Assembly (NCBI RefSeq): GCF_900100955.1
Contig: NZ_FNCC01000026.1
Span: 1-56,661, forward strand
Direction of reading: 5' to 3'
DNA: 56,661 bases
Origin: Lentzea fradiae
Lineage (GTDB): Bacteria > Actinomycetota > Actinomycetes > Mycobacteriales > Pseudonocardiaceae
Made by a program: the position numbers and the translations under genes. Position 1 is the first letter of the stretch. Each line of letters opens with the position of its first letter. The notes under the pieces are model-generated. The model did not search any database. It saw only the letters and a list, made by a program, of their open reading frames with translations, and was not told where the DNA came from. This document shows positions 15,941 through 23,872 of this stretch, piece after piece.

Positions 15941-16758
15941 TCGGCCGGATCTCCCGCACCACGGCGGCGCTCGTCGTGTTCGTGGTCTCGGTGTTCCCCG
16001 TCTACTGGATGGTCCTCACGGCCTTCAAGCCCACCAGGGACATCCAGAGCGCGACGCCCACGTTCTTCCCCACCTCGATCACCTTCGAGCACTTCGGCAC
16101 AGCGGTCGCGGCCAAGGGCTTCTTCTCGTTCTGGCGCAACAGCCTCCTCGTCGCGGGCGGCGCCGTGCTGCTCGCGTTGCTCGTCGCCCTGCTGGCGGCG
16201 TTCGCGGTCGCACGGCTGCGGTGGAAGGGGCGCAAGGCGTTCGTGCTCATGGTGTTCGTCGCGCAGATGACGCCGTGGGAGGCGCTGCTCATCCCGATCT
16301 ACGTGATCGCCAGGGACACCGGCATGCTCGACACGCTCTGGATGCTCACGCTCGTCTACTTCATGATGACGCTGCCGTTCACGATCGTGACGCTGCGCGG
16401 GTTCCTCGCCGCCATCCCGGTCGACCTGGAGGAGGCGGCGCAGGTCGACGGCTGCTCGCGCGGGGAGGCGTTCCGCAAGGTCGTGTTCCCGCTGCTCGCG
16501 CCCGGCCTGCTGGCGACGTCGCTGTTCGGGTTCATCACGGCCTGGAACGAGTTCGCCTTCGCCAACGTGCTGATCATCAAGAACCAGGACGACCGCACGT
16601 TGCCGGTCTGGCTGTCGTCGTTCCAGAACACCTTCGGCACCGACTGGGGCGCAACGATGGCCGCCTCCACGCTGTTCATGGTGCCGGTGCTGCTGATCTT
16701 CGTCGTGTTGCAGGGCCGGGTCACGACCGGCATCGTCGGAGGGGCGGTGAAGGGATGA
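15937..16758 (+). CDS. Sugar ABC transporter permease (second, MalG-type)
   Basis: The 273-residue inner-membrane protein has six helices and the EAA motif DLEEAAQVDGCSRGEAFRKVVFP near residue 170. GFITAWNEFAFANVLI before the last helix is typical of MalG-type subunits. The start overlaps the previous stop by ATGA, and the GH20 start overlaps its own stop in the same way. No ATPase gene is present in the operon, so the transporter probably uses a shared MsiK-type ATPase encoded elsewhere, as the streptomycete Das system does. Confidence 0.9.
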   Translation: MIGRISRTTAALVVFVVSVFPVYWMVLTAFKPTRDIQSATPTFFPTSITFEHFGTAVAAKGFFSFWRNSLLVAGGAVLLALLVALLAAFAVARLRWKGRKAFVLMVFVAQMTPWEALLIPIYVIARDTGMLDTLWMLTLVYFMMTLPFTIVTLRGFLAAIPVDLEEAAQVDGCSRGEAFRKVVFPLLAPGLLATSLFGFITAWNEFAFANVLIIKNQDDRTLPVWLSSFQNTFGTDWGATMAASTLFMVPVLLIFVVLQGRVTTGIVGGAVKG

Positions 16759-18158
16759 TCGTGCCGCTGCCGAGCAGGTTCGTGCGGCGCAGCAGGGGTT
16801 TCACCCTCGACGCGGACACGGCCGTGCGGGTCACACCCGGCGCGGAGAAGGCGGCGCGGCTGCTGCGCGGCCTGCTGCGGCCGGCCACCGGGCTGCCGTT
16901 GCCGATCAACGACCATGGCCAAGTCCTCATGGCCCTGGACGCCAAGCTCGTCGGGCTCGGGGCGGAAGGCTATGCGCTGACCGTCAACGAGCACGGCGTC
17001 ATGCTGCGCGCGGGTACGGCGGCGGGCCTCGCGCACGGCGTGCAGACGATCCGGCAGTTGCTGCCCGCGGAGGTCTTCCGCTCCAGCCGGGTGTCCGGTG
17101 TGGACTGGACGTTGCCCGGCGCCGACATCCGCGACGTGCCGCGGCTGCCGTGGCGCGGGTTCATGCTCGACGTCGCCCGGCACTTCCAGCCGGTGCCCGT
17201 GGTGCGGCGGTTCATCGACCTGATGGCCCTGCACAAGCTCAACGTCCTGCACCTGCACCTGACCGACGACCAGGGCTGGCGCCTGCCGGTGCCGGGCCAC
17301 CCGCTGCTGACCGAGGTCGGCGGCTGGCGCGCCGAGACCAACGGCGACGGCACCCCGCACGGCGGCACCTACACGCGGCCCGAGCTGGAAAACCTCGTCA
17401 GCTACGCGGCCGACCGCGGTGTCCGAGTCATGCCGGAGGTCGAGATGCCCGGCCACGCCCGCGCCGCGCTCGCCGCCTACCCGGACCTCGGCGTCACGCC
17501 GGAGCCGCTGCCGGTCTGGACCCGGTGGGGCATCAGCGATGCCGCGTTCGGCCTGCACGCGCTCCCGTTCGTCCGCGAGGTGCTGGCCGAGGTGCTGGAG
17601 ATCTTCCCTGGCGAGCACGTCCACCTCGGCGGCGACGAGTGCCTGCTGCCGCCCGACGTGCACGGCCGGTTCCTCCGCGAGGCGGGCGAGTTTCTGCTCG
17701 ACCGCGGCAGGACGCCGGTCGCGTGGGAACCGACCGGCGACCCGCGTTCGGTCGTCATGCCGTGGAAGGACGAGGCCCAGGCCGCCGCGGCGCTGCGGCG
17801 CGGCCAGCCGGTGGTCATGGCCCCGCACACCTCCACCTACCTCGACTACCCCCGCTCCGGCGACCCCGGTGAACCGCCCGGCCAGCCGGGGTTCGTCGTC
17901 ACCACCCGCGACGTCTACGACGTGCCGCTGCCCGACGGCGTGCTCGGTGCCCAGTGCCAGCTGTGGACCGAGCACGTCCGCACCAGGGAACACCTGGAGT
18001 ACCTGGCGTTCCCCCGACTCGTCGCGCTGGCCGACACCCTCTGGTCGGCGCGTCCCGAGTGGACGGGCTTCACCACCCGGATGCACCGCCACTCGGAACG
18101 GCTCGCCGAACTGTCCGTCCCTGCCCACCCGAGGAGAGAACCTTGCGAGCGCTCCTAG
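16755..18158 (+). CDS. GH20 beta-N-acetylhexosaminidase, intracellular
   Basis: The 467-residue protein has an N-terminal GH20b-like domain (about 1-115) and a GH20 TIM barrel. The barrel is marked by PWRGFMLDVARHFQPV, LNVLHLHLTDDQGWRLPV, VMPEVEMPGHARAALAAYPDL and the catalytic Asp-Glu pair in EHVHLGGDECL. It removes terminal N-acetylhexosamine from chitooligosaccharides with substrate-assisted retention. No signal peptide is present, so it should act on imported disaccharides. It overlaps the upstream permease gene by four bases. Its end overlaps the TTG start of the GH16 gene by 16 bases. Confidence 0.9.
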   Translation: MIVPLPSRFVRRSRGFTLDADTAVRVTPGAEKAARLLRGLLRPATGLPLPINDHGQVLMALDAKLVGLGAEGYALTVNEHGVMLRAGTAAGLAHGVQTIRQLLPAEVFRSSRVSGVDWTLPGADIRDVPRLPWRGFMLDVARHFQPVPVVRRFIDLMALHKLNVLHLHLTDDQGWRLPVPGHPLLTEVGGWRAETNGDGTPHGGTYTRPELENLVSYAADRGVRVMPEVEMPGHARAALAAYPDLGVTPEPLPVWTRWGISDAAFGLHALPFVREVLAEVLEIFPGEHVHLGGDECLLPPDVHGRFLREAGEFLLDRGRTPVAWEPTGDPRSVVMPWKDEAQAAAALRRGQPVVMAPHTSTYLDYPRSGDPGEPPGQPGFVVTTRDVYDVPLPDGVLGAQCQLWTEHVRTREHLEYLAFPRLVALADTLWSARPEWTGFTTRMHRHSERLAELSVPAHPRREPCERS

Positions 18159-19510
18159 CCGCGTCCTGCGCGGCGATGTCCGTGATCGCGCTGGCGGTGG
18201 CCCCCGCCGCCTTCGCCGCCGACGCGATCACCGCCCAATACCGGACCAGCGCGTCCGGTGCGTCCGTCGACCAGGCCGAACCGTGGCTCAAGCTGGTCAA
18301 CAACGGCACGACGAGCATCCCCCTGTCGGAGCTCAAGGTCCGCTACTACTTCACCGGCGACACCCCGGACGTGGGGTACCGCTTCGCCTGCTCGTGGGCC
18401 GTGCGCGGCTGCGGCAACGTCACGGGCCAGTTCGGCACCCTGACCGGCGGCCCCGCCGACCGCTACCTGGAGGTCGGCTTCACCTCCGGCGCGGGCGCAC
18501 TGGCCCCCGGCGCCGACTCCGGCGACCTCCAGCTGCGCTTCTACCGCACCAACTGGGGCCCGATCACCCAGTCCGACGACTACTCGTTCAAGGCCGACAC
18601 CGCGTACTCGGCGTGGAACAGGGTGACCGTCCACCGCGGCGGCACCCTGCTGTGGGGCACCGCCCCCGGCGGCACCGCGCCGACCACGACGACCACCACG
18701 ACCACGCCGGGCAACCCCAACGGTCCCAAGCTGTTCGACGACTTCGCCTACACCGGCTCGACCGACTCCCGGATCAGCCAGCGCGGCTGGACCGTCCGCT
18801 CCGGCGGAGGCGGCCCCGGCGTGCCCGGCGCCGAGTGGGACGCGTCCCGCGTGACGTTCCCGACCGTCGACGGCCAGAAGGTCCTGCGCCTCGACTCGTG
18901 GAACAACGGCTCCGCCGCCCGCCAGACCGAGCTGTACCACCAGCGCAAGTTCTTCGAGGGCACCTACGCGGCCAGGGTGAGGTTCAGCGACACCCCGGTC
19001 TACGGCCCGGACGGCGACCACGTCGTGCAGACGTTCTTCACCATCACCCCGCTCGACCGGCCGATGGACCCGGACTACGGCGAGATCGACTTCGAGTACC
19101 TGCCCAACGGCGGCTGGGGCGAGCCGGCCAACGTCATGTACGAGACCACCTGGGAGACCTACCAGAACGAGCCGTGGGTCGCCGACAACATCCACGACGC
19201 CCAGCGCCGGAGCTACAACGGCTGGCACGACCTCGTCTTCCAGGTCGCGAACGGCCGGGTGAAGTACTACATCGACGGCGCGCTCGTCGCCGACCACGGC
19301 GACAAGTACTACCCCGAGACGCCGATGTCGATCAACTTCAACCTGTGGTTCATCGCCGGTGGGTTGCAGGGCAGCTCGGCGGAGCGGGCCTACCAGCAGG
19401 ACGTCGACTACGTGTACTTCGCCAAGGACCAGGTGCTGAGCCCGGCCCAGGTGCGCAGCGCGGTGCAGGACTACCGCAACGCGGGTGTCACGCACGTCGA
19501 CAACGTGTGA
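18143..19510 (+). CDS. Secreted CBM3-GH16 family polysaccharide hydrolase
   Basis: The 455-residue precursor starts at TTG 18143 behind GAGGAGAG. Its signal peptide ends near PAAFAAD. Residues about 28-175 form a CBM3 cellulose-binding module (ITAQYRTSASG, WLKLVNNGTTSIPLSELKVRYYFT, TNWGPITQSDDYSF). A Thr-rich linker (APTTTTTTTTPG) leads to a GH16-type jelly roll with the catalytic core YGEIDFEYLP (E-x-D-x-x-E type). It should cut beta-glucan-type polymers outside the cell; the exact polymer is not predictable. The start lies inside the end of the GH20 gene, so it is part of the GntR-controlled operon. A perfect hairpin terminator follows. Confidence 0.8.
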   Translation: MRALLAASCAAMSVIALAVAPAAFAADAITAQYRTSASGASVDQAEPWLKLVNNGTTSIPLSELKVRYYFTGDTPDVGYRFACSWAVRGCGNVTGQFGTLTGGPADRYLEVGFTSGAGALAPGADSGDLQLRFYRTNWGPITQSDDYSFKADTAYSAWNRVTVHRGGTLLWGTAPGGTAPTTTTTTTTPGNPNGPKLFDDFAYTGSTDSRISQRGWTVRSGGGGPGVPGAEWDASRVTFPTVDGQKVLRLDSWNNGSAARQTELYHQRKFFEGTYAARVRFSDTPVYGPDGDHVVQTFFTITPLDRPMDPDYGEIDFEYLPNGGWGEPANVMYETTWETYQNEPWVADNIHDAQRRSYNGWHDLVFQVANGRVKYYIDGALVADHGDKYYPETPMSINFNLWFIAGGLQGSSAERAYQQDVDYVYFAKDQVLSPAQVRSAVQDYRNAGVTHVDNV

Positions 19511-19521
19511 GTTCGCGTCCC

Positions 19522-19552
19522 GGGGCCGTCCGGCGTCGTGCCGGACGGCCCC
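19522..19552 (+). terminator. Strong hairpin terminator of the sugar operon
   Basis: A 13-bp perfect stem (19522-19534 with 19540-19552, GGGGCCGTCCGGC arm) closes a five-base loop 11 bp after the GH16 stop. There is no T-tract, as is common for actinobacterial terminators. Confidence 0.75.
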
Positions 19553-20557
19553 GGCCGTGTGTTCCGGCTGCGCGGCATAGAGCCCCTCTGTTCCCGTGAC
19601 CAGAGAACATATTTCCCGGGAAAATGTTGGGTAGCCTGTTTCAGGCGCTGCGTGCAACCTTTGTTGCGACCGCAATGTGTGTTGGTACGCGAAAAAATCC
19701 GGTACGGGAGTTATTGCTGGATTGGCTGAACAGGTCGAGGCTGGACGGCCTCGCCCATCGCTCGTCGTTCTGTGCGGTCAATCGAGAGTGTCAACCATTG
19801 AGTGTTGCTCGCCACTCCGGCGCGTTAGGGCTCTGAGCAGGATTTTCTTTGGGGCAGCGACCGTGTCGGCACCGTTGCTCTGGGTGCCGCGTTCAGCCAA
19901 GGTGACACTCACCGGCAATACTGACGATGGAAACATTAATCCGAGATGCCCGGGGGGAGATGCAAGAATGGGACGAGACGAGGAGTCGATCGTCGTGTGA
20001 TGCGTACGCAAGCAGGGACGTGGCCAGCTGTGCCGCCGCGTCAAGTTGCGAACAGGTGTTTGTCGGCTCGTTGCACGAGACTTTGGCGTGAGAAATAGCC
20101 GAATCGGCTACTTTGCATCTTTCACGTGCGCATTTTCTGCAGGCGTTTCCGATCGTGTGTCCTGCCATTTTCCTAGCTTGCCTAGGTTTAGGAGTCTCTC
20201 GGTGGATGGTGGAGCCGGAAGCGACGAGACCCCGTCGGTTACGTTAGAGAAAGTCACTGCGTGTCAAGTCGGTACCCACCTGCCACTGCGTCTAGTGCGA
20301 AACTTGGCAACTGCCGTCGCGGGATCTGTGAACGCAATGGCTCGTGATTCCGGGCTTGCTCCAGTCGTTGTGCCTATTCGAAGGTGACGTTCGCCGAAAT
20401 CGAAAATTGGTCCGACCGCCGCGTCATGAATTCGTGCGGTGGATAGCCGGGAGGGATCTCCGGTCTAAATGCTTCTGTTCGTCCTGTGTCATGTGCTTGT
20501 CGAATAGATCTCGTGCTCCTGCTGGGCAAACTCGTACTACGCCTCGGGTTGAGGTCT
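19553..20557. other. About 1 kb without a supportable gene
   Basis: This interval is visibly less GC-rich than its neighbours. Short open frames exist on both strands, but none has ribosome sites, third-position bias or protein-like composition. I see no tRNA, integrase or complete IS here. A bulged palindrome lies at 19606-19628. The interval marks the left boundary of the accessory region that runs to about 33.7 kb. Confidence 0.6.
19606..19628. repeat. Bulged inverted repeat centred on TTTCCCGGGAAA
   Basis: The 12-bp palindrome TTTCCCGGGAAA (19612-19623) is extended by complementary AACAT and ATGTT arms, with one unpaired A at 19611. It could be an operator or a structured RNA end. No gene starts immediately beside it. 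Confidence 0.55.
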
Positions 20558-21055
20558 TCAACCTCGATTTTTATCTTCTTTCAGAAGAGCGTCGCGGATG
20601 ATGGTTTTGTGGTCAAAAGCTATCGTGGTCGCGTCCGAAAGGACTGTCTGCACGGATACCCAACTGGCGTCAGCAGCGTCGCTTCCGGCGTTCGGGATCA
20701 GCGGTTCAGGCAAGTTCCCCATATATGATGAGCTGACGACACGTCCGCGGGGATCCCTGCCTGGGTCATCGTAGATGCCGAGTAGTGTCAAGGACGCCGG
20801 CTCGACGTTGATTCCAGTCTCCTCGCGCAGTTCGCGCGCCGCCGCGTCATGTGACTGCTCTCCTGGGGCGACGTGACCTCCTGGCAGGGCAAGTACACCG
20901 AGGTAAGGCTCTTTGCCGCGTCGCACGGTCAGCACGCTCAGATGGCCCTCGATCACGGCGAAGAGCACGACGTCTGCGGTGAACACTGTTGGCTCGGCGC
21001 TCGGCTCCGATGTCGTCACGTGGATGACGATACCTTTTGGTGAATCTGACGGCAA
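20558..21055 (-). CDS. Nudix hydrolase
   Basis: The 165-residue frame contains a complete Nudix box near residues 58-80 (GGHVAPGEQSHDAAARELREETGI, matching GX5EX7REUXEEXGU), preceded by LTVRRGKEPYLGVLALP. It should hydrolyse a nucleoside diphosphate linked to another moiety using Mg2+. TTG 21055 directly follows the upstream Nudix stop; GTG 21019 with AAAGG upstream is the main alternative and still leaves the whole domain. DPGRDPRGRVVSSSY resembles the ADP-ribose/NADH-type pyrophosphatases that accompany NrtR-like proteins. It is cotranscribed with the NrtR-like gene. Confidence 0.85.
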   Translation of the reverse strand: MPSDSPKGIVIHVTTSEPSAEPTVFTADVVLFAVIEGHLSVLTVRRGKEPYLGVLALPGGHVAPGEQSHDAAARELREETGINVEPASLTLLGIYDDPGRDPRGRVVSSSYMGNLPEPLIPNAGSDAADASWVSVQTVLSDATTIAFDHKTIIRDALLKEDKNRG

Positions 21056-21799
21056 TCAGGTGCGAAGCGAGCTGGGCATCAGGATCGGGCGTGATAGAAC
21101 TTCTGCCTTGCCTGAGCGGTACAGTGCGGCGGGCCGTCCGTTCGTCGATTCTTCGTTGTCGGTCCGCTCCACAAAGTTCGGCGTTTCCCTGACCTTGCGG
21201 TGGAAATTCGGCGCGTCCAGCTTCACGTCCCACACGGTCTCGTACACCTCCCGCAGTTCTTTGATCGTGAACTCGGATCGGCAGAAAGCAGTGGCGATGG
21301 TGGTGTACTGCAATTTGTCCCGCGCCTTGGCGAGTGCGTCGGAGACGATCTGCCGATGGTCGAAGGCGAGATTGAAGTCGTTGATGACCTGCCGAACAGA
21401 AAGCCATCCGGCGAACTCAGCGTCGGAGTCCCCGCGAGCATCTGCCAGGTCGGGGGCGATCGCCAGGAAGGACGTGGTGATGATTGGTCCTCTTGGATCA
21501 CGTCCTGGTTTCGAATAGGTATGGACTTGCTCGAGCGGGAGGCTCTTCGCTGGAACGGACGTCTCTTCGACGAGTTCCCTCTCCGCAGCGTCTTCGAGTG
21601 ACTCGCCAGGGCGCACGAAACCACCAGGAAGGGCGAACCATCCCTTGAACGGTTCCTTCTTGCGGGTGACAGTCAGTACGCACAGTTCGGGGTCATCGCC
21701 CGGTGGAGGGGTTCCTGGAGCACGGTCGGGCGTGCGGATGGTGAACACCACCAGGTCGGCTGTGCAGCGGAACGGCTGATGTGGACGCGAAGTGGACAC
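21056..21799 (-). CDS. NrtR-like Nudix-domain transcriptional regulator
   Basis: The 247-residue protein has an N-terminal Nudix domain (TRKKEPFKGWFALPGGFVR, then GESLEDAAERELVEETSV) and a C-terminal winged-helix region (YTTIATAFCRSEFTIKELREVYETVWD, then NFHRKVRETPNFVE). This is the architecture of NrtR, which senses ADP-ribose and represses NAD-metabolism genes. The catalytic pattern keeps REL-x-EE, so hydrolysis may be retained. The GTG at 21799 is the best start, though its ribosome site is weak. Its promoter faces the membrane nucleosidase gene starting 72 bp away, which it may control together with the downstream Nudix gene. Confidence 0.75.
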   Translation of the reverse strand: MSTSRPHQPFRCTADLVVFTIRTPDRAPGTPPPGDDPELCVLTVTRKKEPFKGWFALPGGFVRPGESLEDAAERELVEETSVPAKSLPLEQVHTYSKPGRDPRGPIITTSFLAIAPDLADARGDSDAEFAGWLSVRQVINDFNLAFDHRQIVSDALAKARDKLQYTTIATAFCRSEFTIKELREVYETVWDVKLDAPNFHRKVRETPNFVERTDNEESTNGRPAALYRSGKAEVLSRPILMPSSLRT

Positions 21800-21871
21800 G
21801 TCGCATTTTAGCTTGTGGTTGCTTTGGCGAAAAAGTAGACTGCGCCGATCAGTTCCCGCACCCGCGGAGGA

Positions 21872-23809
21872 GTGATCTTGTTGAGCAACTCCGCAGGCGA
21901 CGTCCCGACCTTGCGGGACTGCCTGCGGGCCGCGAAAGCCGTTTCTGCGAGCCCGAATTCCAAGCGGGTGATGGCGACTGTGCGCCCGCGTGCTGTTGGA
22001 GGGGTGGTCCGTGACCGCTCGCCTCTTGCGCTGATCCTCTACGTGGCCGCGCTTGACCGTCGCCTGGTCTGGCAGGGGATCGACGGCTTCGCCCTCCTCG
22101 AACCGCCCCCGGTGCGGCCGGGACGGACCAGGTGGTGGGGCGCTCGTCATTGGCTGTTGAACCTGGCGGATCGGCATTGGCCGGCGACGATGATGCTCGC
22201 TCCGAGTCTGCTGGCCTTTGTCGTCGCCCTGGCGATGACCCCCTTTCCTGCTTTACGCCTGACCGCGGTCTTGATCGCCGCCGCACCGCTGCTGTGGATC
22301 ACCTTCTTGATGACGGGCGGTCTGGTGCGTCAGGTGTTCGTTCGCGACTCGTCGCACAGCGACGCGGTCGCCCTACGGCTCTTGTCCGGCGAGAACTGGA
22401 CGATGAGCCTGTTCCACCAAGACAACCACCAACGTGACGACGAGTTGTTCGATCGTGTTCGCGCACGGCTCCTCGAGTTGATCAGCCGCGACGTGAGGAG
22501 TTTCGGAGACGAGTCGGGGCTCACCTTCCAGGAGGCCCACATCACGGGCAGGCTCGTCTGCCTGCACGACGGAGTGACGTCTGACAGGGCCCGTTCGCGG
22601 CTGGCGGAACGTCATCCGGACACGACTTGGATCGAGGGAGCGAGGTTTTCCGTGTCCGACTTCCCCACGCGGCGAGGCGACGCTGAGAAGGGGCCTCTCC
22701 GGCTGCTGAGCTTCGGGCGGTTCTACGTGCTGTGCGTCGGAGCGGTGGTTCTGATACTGGCGTTGATGCTGTATTGGGGCGAGTTGAGCGCGTGTGCACA
22801 GCGAACCTGCGCCGCCCCCGTGGACTCCTACGGGGACGCTGTCATCTGGATGGCGTACCGGCTGGTGTACCAAGAGCCTCCAGGGCTGACCGCCGTCAGC
22901 GCGAACGCCACCGCGTGGGGATGGATGATGGGCCTGCTCCTGCCCATGACGGCCGCGGTTGTTCTAGTCGCGTCTGTTCGCAAGGCGGGTCAGCTTCGCA
23001 GGGTCGCCGTTCGGTACAACGGGGGATCGGCCAAGGCTCGCCTCTTGGTGGTAGCTGTGACCGAGGTCGAGTGCTCCGCGATCATCGACGTCTTCGAGGC
23101 ATACACGAATCGCACCGCGGAGGTCGATTACGAGCTTTCGGTCCCGGTGTTCAGGTTGGGCCCGGTCAGCGACGTAGAGGTGTTCCTGGTGCAGGCGGGC
23201 GACGCGGGTTCTGTCGACGTCGCTGCGGTCCCCAGGGTGGCCGGAGACGCGATCAGGGATTTGAAACCGTCCTGTGCTGTGATCACTGGGATCTGTTACG
23301 GGCTGAAGCCGAAGGAACAGGACTTCCGGCAGATCCTGGTGTCCTCGCGCATTCGCGACTTGGACCACGCCAAGATGCTCCAGAGCGGTGACATGATCGT
23401 CAGCCAGGACCGGGGAGAGGTCGTGTCGCCGTCTCCTCGTCTGCTTCAAGCGGCGAAGACGGCGAAGAGGCAGTGGGAGCGGGAGAACAACGTTCCCGTC
23501 CACTTCGGGCAGATGTTGTCATGGAACAAACTGGTCAACGCCGAGCTTGTGGTGTCGGACCTGCGAGAGCGGTATCCGGACGCCATCGGGGGGGACATGG
23601 AGGGGACCGGGTTCTACGCCGCTGTCCGGTGGGCTGGGATCGAGGGGATCCTGATCAAGGCCATCTCGGACTTCGGGCAGGAAAAGGACGACAGCCACCA
23701 GCGCCCGGCAGCGGTGAACGCCGCTCGATACGTCCTTCACCTGGTGAAGGTCGGCGCCTTGACGAACGTGGGTGGACGGCGCGACGCGGGTCCCACCGGC
23801 AGAGGATGA
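21872..23809 (+). CDS. Four-TM membrane protein with C-terminal nucleoside phosphorylase/nucleosidase domain
   Basis: The protein is up to 645 residues from GTG 21872; TTG 21878 or 21881 are better spaced from GGAGG at 21866. Helices lie near 106-124, 131-152, 283-302 and 349-370, with a soluble domain of unknown type at about 160-275. Residues about 390-630 are a phosphorylase/MTA-SAH-nucleosidase-type fold: LLVVAVTEVECSAIIDVFE, CAVITGICYGLKP, GGDMEGTGFYAA (equivalent to the ribose-binding EMEG) and ILIKAISDFGQEKDD with the catalytic-type Asp. Membrane-linked nucleosidase domains are known as effectors in bacterial conflict systems including CBASS, but no nucleotide cyclase is seen here. It is divergent from NrtR-like and Nudix genes. 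Function is unproven. Confidence 0.75.
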   Translation: MILLSNSAGDVPTLRDCLRAAKAVSASPNSKRVMATVRPRAVGGVVRDRSPLALILYVAALDRRLVWQGIDGFALLEPPPVRPGRTRWWGARHWLLNLADRHWPATMMLAPSLLAFVVALAMTPFPALRLTAVLIAAAPLLWITFLMTGGLVRQVFVRDSSHSDAVALRLLSGENWTMSLFHQDNHQRDDELFDRVRARLLELISRDVRSFGDESGLTFQEAHITGRLVCLHDGVTSDRARSRLAERHPDTTWIEGARFSVSDFPTRRGDAEKGPLRLLSFGRFYVLCVGAVVLILALMLYWGELSACAQRTCAAPVDSYGDAVIWMAYRLVYQEPPGLTAVSANATAWGWMMGLLLPMTAAVVLVASVRKAGQLRRVAVRYNGGSAKARLLVVAVTEVECSAIIDVFEAYTNRTAEVDYELSVPVFRLGPVSDVEVFLVQAGDAGSVDVAAVPRVAGDAIRDLKPSCAVITGICYGLKPKEQDFRQILVSSRIRDLDHAKMLQSGDMIVSQDRGEVVSPSPRLLQAAKTAKRQWERENNVPVHFGQMLSWNKLVNAELVVSDLRERYPDAIGGDMEGTGFYAAVRWAGIEGILIKAISDFGQEKDDSHQRPAAVNAARYVLHLVKVGALTNVGGRRDAGPTGRG

Positions 23810-23813
23810 CGAA

Positions 23814-23850
23814 GGCCCGGCGCCGGATGCGGGATCCCAGACGCCGGGCC
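23814..23850. terminator. Bidirectional terminator hairpin
   Basis: A 9-bp stem (23814-23822 GGCCCGGCG with 23842-23850 CGCCGGGCC) sits between the convergent ends of the membrane nucleosidase gene (23809) and the OmpA-like lipoprotein gene (23873). Confidence 0.6.
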
Positions 23851-23872
23851 ACCATGTCGAGCAGTCGCTTCG

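Noticed and set aside
16356..18128. 590-codon minus-strand frame opposite the permease and GH20 genes
   Set aside because: The product is His/Arg/Val/Gly low complexity without domains. The sense strand encodes clear families.
18155..19675. 506-codon minus-strand frame opposite GH16
   Set aside because: It mirrors the GH16 codons and has no domain. The true gene has a signal peptide, CBM3 and a catalytic motif.
19553..20557. tRNA or integrase remnant in the gap
   Set aside because: No cloverleaf, CCA end or recombinase motif could be found by eye.
21872..23809. Complete CBASS locus
   Set aside because: A nucleosidase-type membrane protein is present, but no CD-NTase cyclase or ancillary Cap genes are seen nearby.
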